DNA from: Palsa-661 sp035535015
GTDB lineage: Bacteria; Actinomycetota; Acidimicrobiia; Acidimicrobiales; UBA8190
DNA: 64,000 nucleotides
Direction: 5' to 3'
Assembly (NCBI GenBank): GCA_035535015.1
Contig: DATLQU010000007.1
Coordinates: forward strand, 60,150 to 124,149
Shown here: in pieces, positions 50,959-61,895 of the stretch
Layout of the letters: every line of letters begins with the position of its first letter
How positions within the stretch are numbered: position 1 is the stretch's first letter
Notes under the pieces: generated by a model
Databases searched by the model: none
Told to the model about the DNA's origin: nothing
Seen by the model: the letters and a program-made list of their open reading frames with translations, nothing else
Made by a program: the position numbers and the translations under genes

Positions 50959-51415
50959 GTGAGATGGCCGGGCTCCGATGGGTACTGGGCGAGCGACGAC
51001 CCCGTCCTCCTCGACATGCCGCGCATTCATTCCTGGTTGCACACGGACAGTTACTGGGCCGAGGGGCGGTCCTACGACGTGGTGGCCGGTCCCTTCGAAC
51101 GTTCTCTGGCGGTGGGTCTCTACGGACCGGAGGGCGAGCACGCGGCGTGTGTCGCTTGGGTGACCGACTCCGGCACCTTCGGATGGTTGTGCGACGTCTT
51201 CGTCGCTCCCGACCGGCGTCGGCGCCGGCCCCGGGAGCTCCCTGGTCCGTACGGCAACGGCCCATCGCGCCGTCCAGGGCCTCCGTCAGGTCCTCGGAAC
51301 CCGCGACGCCCACGGTCTCTACCGCCGGTTCGGGTTCGCTTCCCTGGCCGCCCCCGAACGTTGGATGGAACGCCAGGCTAGCTGCGCGGCGCCCCGGCGT
51401 GCAGGCGCCGGTTGA
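50959..51415 (+). pseudogene. GNAT acetyltransferase with a frameshift
   Basis: The first part (from GTG 50959) has IHSWLHTDSYWAEGRS and GTFGWLCDVFVAPDRR, a well-known small GNAT type. At about 51220-51226 the frame shifts by one base and continues as AGPGSSLV...TRDAHGLYRRFGF...PERWMERQ, the expected C-terminus. The acetyl-CoA loop (RxxGxG) is exactly where the shift lies. As read, the protein is broken. Its 3' end overlaps the convergent PPOX gene by 38 bp. Confidence 0.8.
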
Positions 51416-52049
51416 CCGCCGGCGACAGGCCGATTCCCTCGGTCAGGTCCTCAGCATCGACAGGTTGCCCGAAGTGGGACATAACCGGCACCACGCCGGC
51501 CCAGACCGGCAATCCCAGATCGTCGAGATCGTCGGCCGGCCCGGCGCTACGGATTTTGGCCGACGCCTCGGCGATGGGCATACGCAGGACGGCGGTCTTG
51601 CGCAGCTCGGCCTTGGTCGGAGGACGCGCCTCGTCCCATCGTCCGGGCGTGATGTGGTCGACGATGGCCCGCAGGGCGGACAGCTTGTCCTGCGCCTCGA
51701 CGGGGAAGGCCCTCCCGGCGATGACCACGGATCGGTAGTTCATCGAATGGTGGAAAGCCGAACGTGCATAGACAAGCCCGTCGATCACGGTGGCCGTGAA
51801 GCAGACCTCGATCCCGGCACTCAATCCGCGGAGCAACTGGCTGGCGACGGAGCCATGGAGGAAGAGGTCGTCTTCCGCCCGGCCGAACAGCATCGGGATC
51901 ACCACCGGTCGACCATCGCGCAGGACCCCGACGTGCCCGATCATGGCGGCCTCGAGGACGCCGTAGATCGTCTCCGGGTCATAGGCGGCTCGATCGGCCA
52001 GCCGCCGGACACGCGAGAACTCCGACGGTGGGCCGATGACGCTGGTCAT
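51378..52049 (-). CDS. Pyridoxamine 5'-phosphate oxidase-like FMN-binding protein
   Basis: The 223-residue protein has the split-barrel flavin fold of PPOX-like and Nim-type reductases: GHVGVLRDGRPVVIPMLF, LFLHGSVASQLL and MNYRSVVIAGRA. It is divergent from a MocR-type regulator gene, the usual partnership for this family. The reaction is not proven; detoxification or a vitamin B6-related step are both possible. Start codons of the two genes lie within 50 bp. Confidence 0.88.
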   Translation of the reverse strand: MTSVIGPPSEFSRVRRLADRAAYDPETIYGVLEAAMIGHVGVLRDGRPVVIPMLFGRAEDDLFLHGSVASQLLRGLSAGIEVCFTATVIDGLVYARSAFHHSMNYRSVVIAGRAFPVEAQDKLSALRAIVDHITPGRWDEARPPTKAELRKTAVLRMPIAEASAKIRSAGPADDLDDLGLPVWAGVVPVMSHFGQPVDAEDLTEGIGLSPAVNRRLHAGAPRS

Positions 52050-52070
52050 GGATCGATCCTACGCGAGAAG

Positions 52071-52113
52071 TGGTTCAGAACTATGGTCCATTTTGATGAC
52101 AACTGACCGGACC
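52071..52113. promoter_or_regulatory. Direct repeats for MocR regulator
   Basis: TGGTTCA (52071-52077) and TGGTCCA (52084-52090) are 13 bp apart start to start, and an inverted copy (GGACCAC, 52109-52115 region) follows. They sit in the short gap between the PPOX and MocR genes. MocR-type regulators bind such direct repeats in the divergent promoter. Confidence 0.45.
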
Positions 52114-53523
52114 ACTTTTTCGGGCCGAGACCTTCACCTCGACCTGCACGGGTCACCCGGTCGTCGGGCCTCATTAGAGGAGGCTCTTCGCGAGGCCATC
52201 CGGACCGGGCGGCTCATGGCGCAGACCCGTCTGCCGTCGACGCGTGCGCTGGCCGCCGATCTCGGCCTCGCCCGGGGAACGGTCACCGACGCCTACGACC
52301 AGCTGGCGGCGGAAGGCTGGCTGGTGGCCCGGCAGGGGTCGGGCACCCGGGTGGCGTCTGCCCCCATCGCCGCGGCCAGATCCTCGGCCCGGCGGGCCCC
52401 GACGTCCCCGGAGATCGAATCGGGCCGTCACGACTTTCGTCCCGGTCGGGGAGACCTGTCGAGCTTTCCCCGGCGGGACTGGGTGGCTGCGTTGCGGCGG
52501 GCATTGCGCGATGCCGACGATTCCGCTCTCGACTACGGCGATCCCCGGGGCCTGAAGGCGGTGCGAGAGGCGCTGGCCGGGTACGTCGGACGCGCCCGAG
52601 GTCTGCCGGTCGATCCCGATCGCCTCGTGGTGTGCAACGGATGGGTGCAGGGGTTCGCTCTGATCGCCGAGGTCCTGCGTGACGCCGGCGCGGCCCGTGT
52701 CGGCATCGAGGACCCCTCGATGGCCCGCAATCCGGCGACGTTACGTCGATTCGGGCTGGGCGTGGCGACCGTGCCCGTCGACCGCCACGGCGCCGACCCA
52801 GCCGCGTTGGGCCGTCGAGGGCCGGTGGCGGCCATGGTGCTCACCCCCGCCCATCAATACCCGACCGGGGCCACGCTCTCGGCCGATCGCCGCGCCGCCT
52901 GGATCGGCTGGGCGCGCGACCACGACGCCGTGCTCATCGAGGACGACTACGACGGAGAGTTCCGTTACGACCGCCAGCCGGTGGGAGCACTGGCCGCCCT
53001 CGATCCGGGCCAGGTCATCTACGCCGGAACGACGTCCAAGTCACTGGCGCCGGGACTGCGACTGGGCTGGCTGGTCCTGCCTCCGCGCTGGCTCGAGCCG
53101 GTGCTGGAGCTCCGCCCCATGGTCGACCGTCACACCAGCGCCCTCGACCAATTGGCCTTGGCCGAGTTGATCACCTCGGGAGCCTTCGACCGCCATGTGC
53201 GCTTCGCCCGGACGCGTTACCGGCGGCGGCGCGACCTGCTTCTGGGCCTGCTCGCCCACCACGTTCCTGCCGTCACACCGCACGGCATCGCCGCCGGTCT
53301 TCACACGGTGATCGACCTCCCTGTGGAGGGACCGACCGAAGATGATGTCGTCAACCATCTGGCCGACGATGATGTCGTGGTCCACGGACTGGGTGACTAC
53401 CGGCACCGTACCGGCACGACCTCACGGCCCGCCCTGGTGGTGGGATTCGCCACACCGCCGGAGCACGCCTTCGCCGTCGGCGCCCGGGCGCTCACCGCGT
53501 CCCTGGCGCGGCTCTACCGGTGA
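52096..53523 (+). CDS. MocR/PdxR-type regulator: GntR winged helix fused to aminotransferase
   Basis: The 475-residue protein has a GntR winged helix (about residues 15-85, LPSTRALAADLGLARGTVTDAYDQL) and an aminotransferase class I domain with DDYDGEFRYDR and the PLP lysine K315 in TTSKSLAPG. MocR proteins sense PLP or amino acids bound to it. ATG 52096 is chosen over an in-frame ATG at 52036 that would lie inside the divergent gene. It probably controls the PPOX gene. Confidence 0.92.
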   Translation: MTTDRTTFSGRDLHLDLHGSPGRRASLEEALREAIRTGRLMAQTRLPSTRALAADLGLARGTVTDAYDQLAAEGWLVARQGSGTRVASAPIAAARSSARRAPTSPEIESGRHDFRPGRGDLSSFPRRDWVAALRRALRDADDSALDYGDPRGLKAVREALAGYVGRARGLPVDPDRLVVCNGWVQGFALIAEVLRDAGAARVGIEDPSMARNPATLRRFGLGVATVPVDRHGADPAALGRRGPVAAMVLTPAHQYPTGATLSADRRAAWIGWARDHDAVLIEDDYDGEFRYDRQPVGALAALDPGQVIYAGTTSKSLAPGLRLGWLVLPPRWLEPVLELRPMVDRHTSALDQLALAELITSGAFDRHVRFARTRYRRRRDLLLGLLAHHVPAVTPHGIAAGLHTVIDLPVEGPTEDDVVNHLADDDVVVHGLGDYRHRTGTTSRPALVVGFATPPEHAFAVGARALTASLARLYR

Positions 53524-53547
53524 GGCATCCCCATCGGGCTTGCGCGG

Positions 53548-55816
<2,269 letters not shown>

Positions 55817-55827
<11 letters not shown>

Positions 55828-56515
55828 GGCTTGGCTCCTCCGACTTCAGGTCGGTCCGGGCGATGATGGGCTGGACGGCGAAGGTACCGGGCTCCGGCGA
55901 CGGGCGGGTCGCTCGGTGTCCGGCTGCTGCCGGTCCTCCGAAATTGGCGACGATGAGGTCGAGAATGCTCAACGCCTGCTCGACAGGAAGAGATTCGCGC
56001 TCGATCTGGTCGGCGAGACCGAACACGGCGTTCACGACGGACCAGACGATGGCCCGCGCCTCGATCTCGGTACGCCCGGTCCGGCGGACGAAACCCGTCC
56101 ACCGGCCGAGAATGCGTTCTCGGAGCTCGTCTGCGATGCCGGCCAGCTCGGGACGATTTCCGCCGGCGCCGTCGACGAGGGCGCGCAGGATGCGCCGGTC
56201 GGCAGGGACGAGAGCGAAGACCTGCCGGGCGGCCAAACCGGCCAAATCCGTCCCCGACACCCGTTCCTTGGCGGCGTCGACAGCGGCGTCGAGCGCGGCG
56301 AACCGGTCCAGGACCAGTGCCCGGTAGAGACCGTCGAGATCGGCGAAATGCTCGTAGAGCCACTGACGGCTGACGCCGGCTTCGGCCGCCACGCCCACCA
56401 TCGTCAGGCTCCCGAGTCCCCCGCGCCCGACCATGGCGGCGGCGGCCGCCAGGAGCTGGGCCCGGCGCTCTCCGGCCCGGAGGTACGGCCGGGTTCCGGC
56501 ATCGCTTCGGGACAT
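55817..56515 (-). CDS. TetR-family regulator of the sulfatase
   Basis: The 232-residue protein has a TetR helix-turn-helix (LTMVGVAAEAGVSRQWLYEHF). The remaining part is a typical ligand domain with no recognisable subgroup. Its stop overlaps the sulfatase start by 11 bp, so they are one operon, and it is divergent from the DsbA-like gene across a short AT-rich region. Confidence 0.9.
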
Positions 56516-56521
56516 ACGACG

Positions 56522-56556
56522 AGGCTAGAAAGATATTTACTCAGCGTCAACTTTCC
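56522..56556. promoter_or_regulatory. AT-rich divergent promoter/operator of TetR and DsbA-like genes
   Basis: This patch is conspicuously AT-rich in a GC-rich genome. GAAAG (56528-56532) and CTTTC (56551-56555) form the outer arms of an imperfect palindrome, with TTTACTCAGCGTCAA inside. A TetR operator is the likely content. Confidence 0.35.
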
Positions 56557-56631
56557 GATACCGTGGCGCCGAGCGCACCGACGTCGTGTGGCGTACGACG
56601 GCCACCACCGAAGGAGCAGAGGGACAACCAA

Positions 56632-57312
56632 ATGGCGCAGGCCGGACCCACCGCGGTGGACTTCCACTTCGACATCATGTGCCCCTACGCCTACCAGACC
56701 TCGATCTGGATCCGGGAGGTGAGGGACCTCGCCGGCGTCGACGTGCGCTGGCGATTCTTCTCTCTGGAGGAGATCAACCGGACCGAGGGAAAGAAGCACC
56801 CGTGGGAGCGCGACTGGTCCTACGGCTGGTCGATGATGCGGATCGGGGCCTATCTCCGTCGTATCGACATGGATCTGCTCGACCGCTGGTACTGGGCCGC
56901 CGGGACCGCCCTGCATGTGGAGGGAAGGAAGCCCCATCGCCGCCAGGTGGCCATGGAGCTTCTCGAGGAGCTGGGGCTCGACCCCCAGGTCGTGACATTC
57001 GCTCTCGACGATCCGGAAACCGGGGAAGAGGTGAGACGCGAACACGAGATCGTGGTCGACAAAGGCGCGTTCGGCGTTCCCACCCTCGTGTTCGACGACG
57101 GGCAGGCGCTCTTCGGCCCCGTCCTCATCTCGCCACCGACCGGCCCCGCCGCTCTGCGGCTGTGGGAGCTCGTCACCGGCTGGCTCGAGTTCCCCGAGGT
57201 GTACGAGCTTCAGCGTCCCAAACAGAGGGTCGATCTCATGGCCATAGCCGAGGCGTTCGCCCCCTACCTGGCCGCTCGGGACTGGGTGAGCGTACAGAGG
57301 CCGACACCCTGA
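56632..57312 (+). CDS. DsbA-family thioredoxin-fold oxidoreductase
   Basis: The 226-residue cytosolic protein has DFHFDIMCPYAYQTS near the N-terminus (C17), like FrnE/HCCA-isomerase-type DsbA relatives, and the cis-Pro motif KGAFGVPTLVF. The second active-site Cys is absent, so a glutathione-transferase-like or isomerase role is more likely than disulfide exchange. GAAGGAG lies upstream of ATG 56632. The gene is divergent from the TetR/sulfatase operon. Confidence 0.85.
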   Translation: MAQAGPTAVDFHFDIMCPYAYQTSIWIREVRDLAGVDVRWRFFSLEEINRTEGKKHPWERDWSYGWSMMRIGAYLRRIDMDLLDRWYWAAGTALHVEGRKPHRRQVAMELLEELGLDPQVVTFALDDPETGEEVRREHEIVVDKGAFGVPTLVFDDGQALFGPVLISPPTGPAALRLWELVTGWLEFPEVYELQRPKQRVDLMAIAEAFAPYLAARDWVSVQRPTP

Positions 57313-57379
57313 TGCCCGTTCATCTGACCTTCCGGCGAACAGGACCGCGGGAACGACACGTCAGGTGAGGCCGATTCAC

Positions 57380-57885
57380 CGGGGTGGTCCGTTCCTCGTC
57401 CTCGTCGGGCTGGCTTCTCCGCCGGTGCCACGTTCTCGATCGTGTACGCGTGTGCTCATCAGGGTCAGATTGCAGCCGTCGCCACCGTGGCCGTCGAAAT
57501 TCCAACTCGGCTGCACCCGACCCCTTTCGATCCTGGCCTTTCACGGGACCAGGGACCCGCTGGGCCTAATCAGAACGGCACCGTCGGCCTCTCGCTGCCC
57601 GGCGTCAAGGTACGGGGTACCGAGCTGAACATGGAGAGCTGGGCCCGACTCGATCACTGTCGGACCGCTCCCCGTCGTGGGCGGATCGGATCACGGGTCA
57701 TCGAGCAACTATGGTCAGGCTGTACCGGCGCCACAGTGGTCGAGCTCGACACGATCATCGGTGGCGGCCATTCTTGACCCGGCGCCGATCCGAAGCAGTC
57801 CCTCGGTCTGACCGCGCAAGAGGTCATCGCCACACAACGGATGCCGTCCTCCTTCGGACGCGTGGTCGCCGGTCCGACCCCCTGA
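57380..57885 (+). pseudogene. Remnant of a PHB-depolymerase/feruloyl-esterase family gene
   Basis: Pieces of one alpha/beta hydrolase are scattered over different frames: GFSAG (nucleophile Ser) with SIVYACAHQGQIAAVATVA in one frame, RPLSILAFHGTRDPLG in the next, then back to NQNGTVG, MESWARLDHC and TIIGGGHS. There the family motif GGGHTWPG is cut by TGA (57775-57777) in place of the Trp codon, and PGADPKQSLGLTAQEVIAT continues after it. Two frameshifts, one stop and a missing N-terminus show clear decay. Nothing else is seen before the next gene. Confidence 0.8.
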
Positions 57886-58007
57886 GCCGAGCCTCGTCCG
57901 CTCGTCGTGAGAGGGTCCTACAGGCCCAACCCGATCCTGCCGACATACCTAAGGTGGACGGTCAAGAGGTCAGGGCTCCCCGGGAGAGCCCGCGGGCACC
58001 CCAGGGC

Positions 58008-59135
58008 ATGGAAAGTCGAAATTGGACCGAGCTGGACCGGTTGTTGCAGGTCTTGTGTGAATTGGACGGATCTGACCTGCACATCAAGGGAGGGGCCACC
58101 CACAGCGTGCGGGTGGACGGCTGCCTCCGCACGCTGGACAGCGAGCCTCTTCTCAGCCACGAGGACACTTTGGCCATGGCCGAGGCCATCATGCCCCCCA
58201 ACATCCGCGAGATCTTTTGGGACAGGCACGAAGCCGACTTCGCCTACAGCCTGAACGGTGTCGGTCGTTTCCGGATCAACGCCTTCTACCAGCGCGGGTC
58301 GGTGGCACTGGCCATTCGACAAGTACGGACCAGCTCGTCGAGCATCGAAGAGCTCGGGCTTCCCGACGTCGTGAGACGGCTGTCCGAAGAGCAACGCGGT
58401 CTGGTCGTTGTGACCGGCCCCACCGGTTCGGGCAAGACCACCACCCTGGCCGCCATGATCAACCACATCAATCTGACGCGGGCGTGCCACATCGTGACTG
58501 TCGAGGATCCCATCGAGTGTCTGCATAGCGACAAGACGGCGCGCATCGACCAGCGTGAGGTGGGATTCGACACGGACTCCTTCAGCAGCGCCATGAGGGT
58601 CGTTCTCCGTCAGGATCCCGATGTCATCCTGGTCGGCGAAATGCGGGACTCGGAAACGGTATTCACCGCTCTCACCGCCGCCGAGACCGGCCACCTCGTC
58701 TTCTCGACTCTCCACACCACGACGGCGCCGGAGACGATCAACCGGATCGTCGATTTCTTCCCCCCCCACCAACACCATCAGATTCGTTTGAGTCTGGCCG
58801 GCGCCCTGAAGGGGACGATCGGTCAGAGACTCGTCCCCCGGGCCGACGGGACCGGCCGGGTGCCGGCGCTCGAGGTCATGGTGGTGAACGGCCGGATCCA
58901 GCAGGCCATCGCCGACCCGCTGTTGACGGGCGATATCAGCCAGATCATCGCCGAAGGCGAGTACTACGGCATGCAGAGCTTCGACCAGGCTCTGGGCCAG
59001 CTCGTCATCAAAGGTGAACTCGATCTCGTTCAGGCCATGAACGCGGCGTCGAACCCCCATGATCTGAAGGTGATGCTCGAGCGTCTCGGGGTGGTCCCGG
59101 TGGGTCGTACCTTCGCGCCCACCGTCGCTCCCTGA
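58008..59135 (+). CDS. pilT: PilT/VirB11-family ATPase
   Basis: The 375-residue protein has the PilT layout: N-terminal PAS-like region with GSDLHIKGG, P-loop VTGPTGSGKTTT near 139, Walker B region DPDVILVGEMRD, the His/Asp boxes with STLHTTTAPETINRIVDFFP and a normal C-terminus. PilT retracts type IV pili. There are no pilin or other pil genes near it, so it is an orphan; ATPases of this family also run other secretion or gliding systems. Start choice is uncertain, ATG 58008 having only a weak ribosome site. Confidence 0.9.
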   Translation: MESRNWTELDRLLQVLCELDGSDLHIKGGATHSVRVDGCLRTLDSEPLLSHEDTLAMAEAIMPPNIREIFWDRHEADFAYSLNGVGRFRINAFYQRGSVALAIRQVRTSSSSIEELGLPDVVRRLSEEQRGLVVVTGPTGSGKTTTLAAMINHINLTRACHIVTVEDPIECLHSDKTARIDQREVGFDTDSFSSAMRVVLRQDPDVILVGEMRDSETVFTALTAAETGHLVFSTLHTTTAPETINRIVDFFPPHQHHQIRLSLAGALKGTIGQRLVPRADGTGRVPALEVMVVNGRIQQAIADPLLTGDISQIIAEGEYYGMQSFDQALGQLVIKGELDLVQAMNAASNPHDLKVMLERLGVVPVGRTFAPTVAP

Positions 59136-59147
59136 TCCACAATCAGG
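59131..59147. terminator. Small hairpin at the pilT stop
   Basis: CCTGAT (59131-59136), a 5-nt loop and ATCAGG (59142-59147) form a 6-bp stem overlapping the pilT stop codon. It is short, with no T-tract. Confidence 0.3.
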
Positions 59148-59442
59148 ATCCCGAGGCGCCGATCCAGGTCGTCTTCCCCGAGATCTCGATCGCCCCAGTG
59201 CCGGCAGTGGCGACCGTGCCCGTCGGAACGGGCGAGTACCGGGTGTAGGTGCCGGTCCCCGGGGCGTTCACACAGACGATGCCGGTGAAGTTCCCTGTCC
59301 GGGAGGTGGCCGCGTTACAAGTGCGTGTCACTGACGATGACCAGGGATTTCGCCGCATTCTGGGACTGGCGGAAGGGGCGGGGATGGAGTTCAAGGTCCT
59401 CGGCCCGCTACCAGTGCCGGGCCAGTTCGACTCCCCGGTCAA
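59143..59442 (-). CDS. Possible secreted-protein C-terminal fragment
   Basis: The open frame encodes 99 residues ending CNAATSRTGNFTGIVCVNAP and TGAIEISGKTTWIGASGS, which looks like an exported Thr/Ser/Gly-rich beta protein. The N-terminal part is Pro/Ser/Arg-rich and looks like shadow sequence, and there is no leader, so this may be the tail of a broken gene. I recognise no family. Confidence 0.3.
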   Translation of the reverse strand: MTGESNWPGTGSGPRTLNSIPAPSASPRMRRNPWSSSVTRTCNAATSRTGNFTGIVCVNAPGTGTYTRYSPVPTGTVATAGTGAIEISGKTTWIGASGS

Positions 59443-59460
59443 GGCGGCGATGCCGGCTGC
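59384..59460 (+). pseudogene. Possible N-terminal fragment of a SARP/BTAD regulator
   Basis: From ATG 59384 (with GGAAGGGG upstream) the peptide MEFKVLGPLPVPG matches the family opening MEF[RK]VLGPLEV of actinobacterial SARP/BTAD regulators. The similarity then stops, and the downstream frames have no helix-turn-helix. A truncated or decayed copy is the likely explanation; chance is possible. Confidence 0.35.
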
Positions 59461-60620
59461 TCATCGAATGGAGTCACCAACTCCCCCTCGGCCCCATCCA
59501 CGACGCGGCCAACAACGGTGTCGTCGACCAACAGCCCGGCGACGACAATTCCGTTCGGCATGGCCAAGAACGCCCGGCAGGATGTGAACAATGGATCGTG
59601 CACCCAGGTGGGCGGAAACAAGCGGTGGTGACAAGCGCGGCCGCCGTCGGTCGGACCTACCAGATAGTCGTCGACCTCGTCACCCAACCGGGAACCGCGA
59701 TTCCGGTCAGCCTCCTCGGGGCGCTCGACATCCTGGGGTGGCGCCATCCGCATGGCCGGATCGGATATGTGACGCGACCCGTAGCCCCGAGTACCAATGC
59801 CGACAGACCCGGCCTCGTTGCTTCCGGTCCCTTCCCGCACGGCTTGATCAGTGGCGGGGGCGACAACGATCAAACGCTGCGCGGAAAGGGCACCGGACAC
59901 GGGTTGGCTAACGGCGGTTCTCCTGCGTTTGGCCCGGGGCCGGGCGTGGAGGCCGTCCCTATCGACACTTCGGCGGACCATGGCCAGCCGTGCAATTGCG
60001 CCGCCGACCTGCCACGGTGACGACATCCTGGCTGCCCCCTTCCACCTGACCGCGGCCGAGCAAAACGCTCGGCACTTGCGTCACCAGGAGTCTGGGCAAC
60101 GATGTCGCAGGCATGACCGACCGGGTCTTATCCTCGGTTCTCCGTACCACCAGCCCAAAGGAGATGCGAGGGGTGCGTCCGACGGGGTTGACCAGTTGAT
60201 CGCCAGACACCGCGACTGTCCGGGAAACGAGAACTTGCCCCCGAAAGAGCCGCGCCCCTGTGCTCCCCAATCGGGGGGCAGGACGCTTCGCCCGTAACAG
60301 GTCGGGGTTCACACAAGTGGAGCAAGACATCACGATCGGATGCCTCTCGAAGCAACGGTATCGCCCGGGTTGGCTTTCATCGTTGTCCGTGGCGTGGCGC
60401 ACCGGGCGGCTGGCCCGGTGATCCCCTCGTTAGCCCTCGCCGCACTCTCGCATCACGAACGGACGGCCACCGCACTCAAATCAGGGGTTTCTGACCGATC
60501 GTATGAAGTTCTCTGAACGGCGGGTGGTTTACCAGCTACGATGAAAGCGGCTGAAGACGCCCAGACCCTGCTTCCTTCGCTCCTGGCCATGGTCAGGAAA
60601 ACGAGATGGAGGCATGAGAA
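59461..60620. other. Degenerate region without an intact gene
   Basis: I see no credible full-length gene here. Open frames on both strands lack family motifs and show no consistent third-position GC pattern. Ser/Thr-rich stretches and short pieces (such as FGMAKNARQDVNNGSC on plus) hint at decayed exported or regulatory genes. Near 60540-60620 the sequence leads into the DUF6458 gene with ribosome site GGAGG at 60609. Confidence 0.5.
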
Positions 60621-60887
60621 ATGGGCTTGACGGGCATGGTTTTCAGCACCATCGCCATCGCGGTTGGTGCCGTTATGTACTGGGCCGTGACCAGCACACA
60701 AGGCCACGGGTTCCGGATCTCCACGTTGGGGGTCATCCTGATGATCGTGGGAGCGATCGGCCTGGCAGTCTCAGTGGCCATCTTTGGCTCATCCCGTCGC
60801 TCCACCGGCCGCCGTTCCCGCACTTACGATCGAGAAGTGACGGATGCTCAGGGGCGCACCGCGGCGGTGCACGAAGAAGTGCACTAA
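60621..60887 (+). CDS. DUF6458-like small membrane protein
   Basis: The 88-residue protein has two membrane segments (about 5-25 and 35-57; GVILMIVGAIGLAVSVAIFG) and a charged Ser/Arg-rich tail. This matches the DUF6458 pattern common in Actinobacteria, of unknown role. GGAGG precedes ATG 60621. The next gene starts 5 bp after its stop. Confidence 0.85.
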   Translation: MGLTGMVFSTIAIAVGAVMYWAVTSTQGHGFRISTLGVILMIVGAIGLAVSVAIFGSSRRSTGRRSRTYDREVTDAQGRTAAVHEEVH

Positions 60888-60892
60888 GCAGC

Positions 60893-61231
60893 GTGGCTGG
60901 CTATCGGATTATCTGCATCGGGCAGCTCAATTCGGAAACGGGACATCGACACATTGCGAATGTCGGCATCGGCAGAGACGCGGGCAATGTGGGCTCCAAA
61001 TGGACTATCGAAGCGGTTCGCGATTCGTTGGATACGGGCCACCGCTTCTACACCGTAAACCGTGCGGGGATTGAAGTCGAGGTCGTCCCGGTCGACTGTT
61101 CATGCGGCGCTGAGACGATCACGCTGGACACCACGGCTCTTGACGATCCGGATGAACCTCTTCTTCCTTCTTGTCAATGGGTCGACAGGCGTGCGAAAGA
61201 GGGCGTCCGGTCGACGGCTCGCAGTGACTGA
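60893..61231 (+). CDS. DUF3892-like hypothetical protein
   Basis: The 112-residue protein (from GTG 60893: AGYRIICIGQLNSETGHRHI) resembles DUF3892: the opening YRIxCI, HIxxVG, KWTIEAV and HRFYTV. The function is unknown. The C-terminal tail from about residue 75 (DCSCGAETITLDTT) departs from the family. It closely follows the DUF6458-like gene on the same strand. Confidence 0.7.
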   Translation: MAGYRIICIGQLNSETGHRHIANVGIGRDAGNVGSKWTIEAVRDSLDTGHRFYTVNRAGIEVEVVPVDCSCGAETITLDTTALDDPDEPLLPSCQWVDRRAKEGVRSTARSD

Positions 61232-61256
61232 CCCGAGGATTCAGGAGGTTGAACAG

Positions 61257-61460
61257 GTGCAAGAGAACATGGATATCGGCGGCTCTCGAGGCGGTGTGGC
61301 GCTCAAAGGCTACGGTCGGCCTCCTCGAAGGTTTCCGTCGGGACGGGTCTGCGCGACCCATGATTGTGGTACCTGCCTGTCCGTCTACAACGCTGGTTGC
61401 TACTGCTCTCAGCACACGCCGGACGTTAGAGCCCGCTCGCGTTCCAAGAAGAACGTCTGA
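61257..61460 (+). CDS. Small Cys/His zinc-type protein
   Basis: The 67-residue protein starts at GTG 61257, 8 nt after AGGAGG, and holds CATHDCGTCLSVYNAGCYCSQH, a C-x4-C-x2-C...C-x-C-x2-H zinc-binding pattern. Similar short proteins with LSxYNxGxxCxxH occur across Actinobacteria without known function. The tail is basic. It is the third in a row of small conserved genes. Confidence 0.75.
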   Translation: MQENMDIGGSRGGVALKGYGRPPRRFPSGRVCATHDCGTCLSVYNAGCYCSQHTPDVRARSRSKKNV

Positions 61461-61895
61461 TCGTTTCGGGATCTGTCGGGCCAAGCGCCCAGCTGCCCTG
61501 ATCCGGGTGTGCCTCGCGGCCTTGGCTCCCGCTCCAGCATGTATCACACCCGGACCCGGATGCGCGCGCTCGGTGGGACTCAGGGGCCATCCGCGGCTGA
61601 CCCCGCGATCTGATCGAACCGGCCGGGTTCACTCGACGTAGCGATTACGAGCGCGTGGCCCCGGCCGGCAGCAGCTCCGTAGGACGAGTTGCGGGTCGGC
61701 TGTGTCGGACGAAGCGGTGGGCGGTACCTGGGCTGCACCGCACCGTTGATCCCGACCACGGTCTGGAACTGGCACGTTGCGGCGCACACTCGTTCACTGC
61801 GGCTCCGAGATTCCGGGTCGTGCTTGCGGTCGTCCCCAACCGGCACCTATGAGTGGTCCAGTACGATCGATTATCAGTCAAATTTGGGAGTGGCG
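61461..61895. other. Gap with no recognised gene
   Basis: No coding region could be supported between the small zinc-type gene and the cupin gene. A possible -10, TACGAT at 61862-61867, and GGGAG 5 nt before the cupin ATG are the only signals noticed. Confidence 0.4.

Noticed and set aside
59439..60402. Minus-strand frames with pieces that could recall a BTAD regulator (such as VAVSGDQLV)
   Set aside because: The similarity is too short and not continuous, and no winged helix could be recognised.
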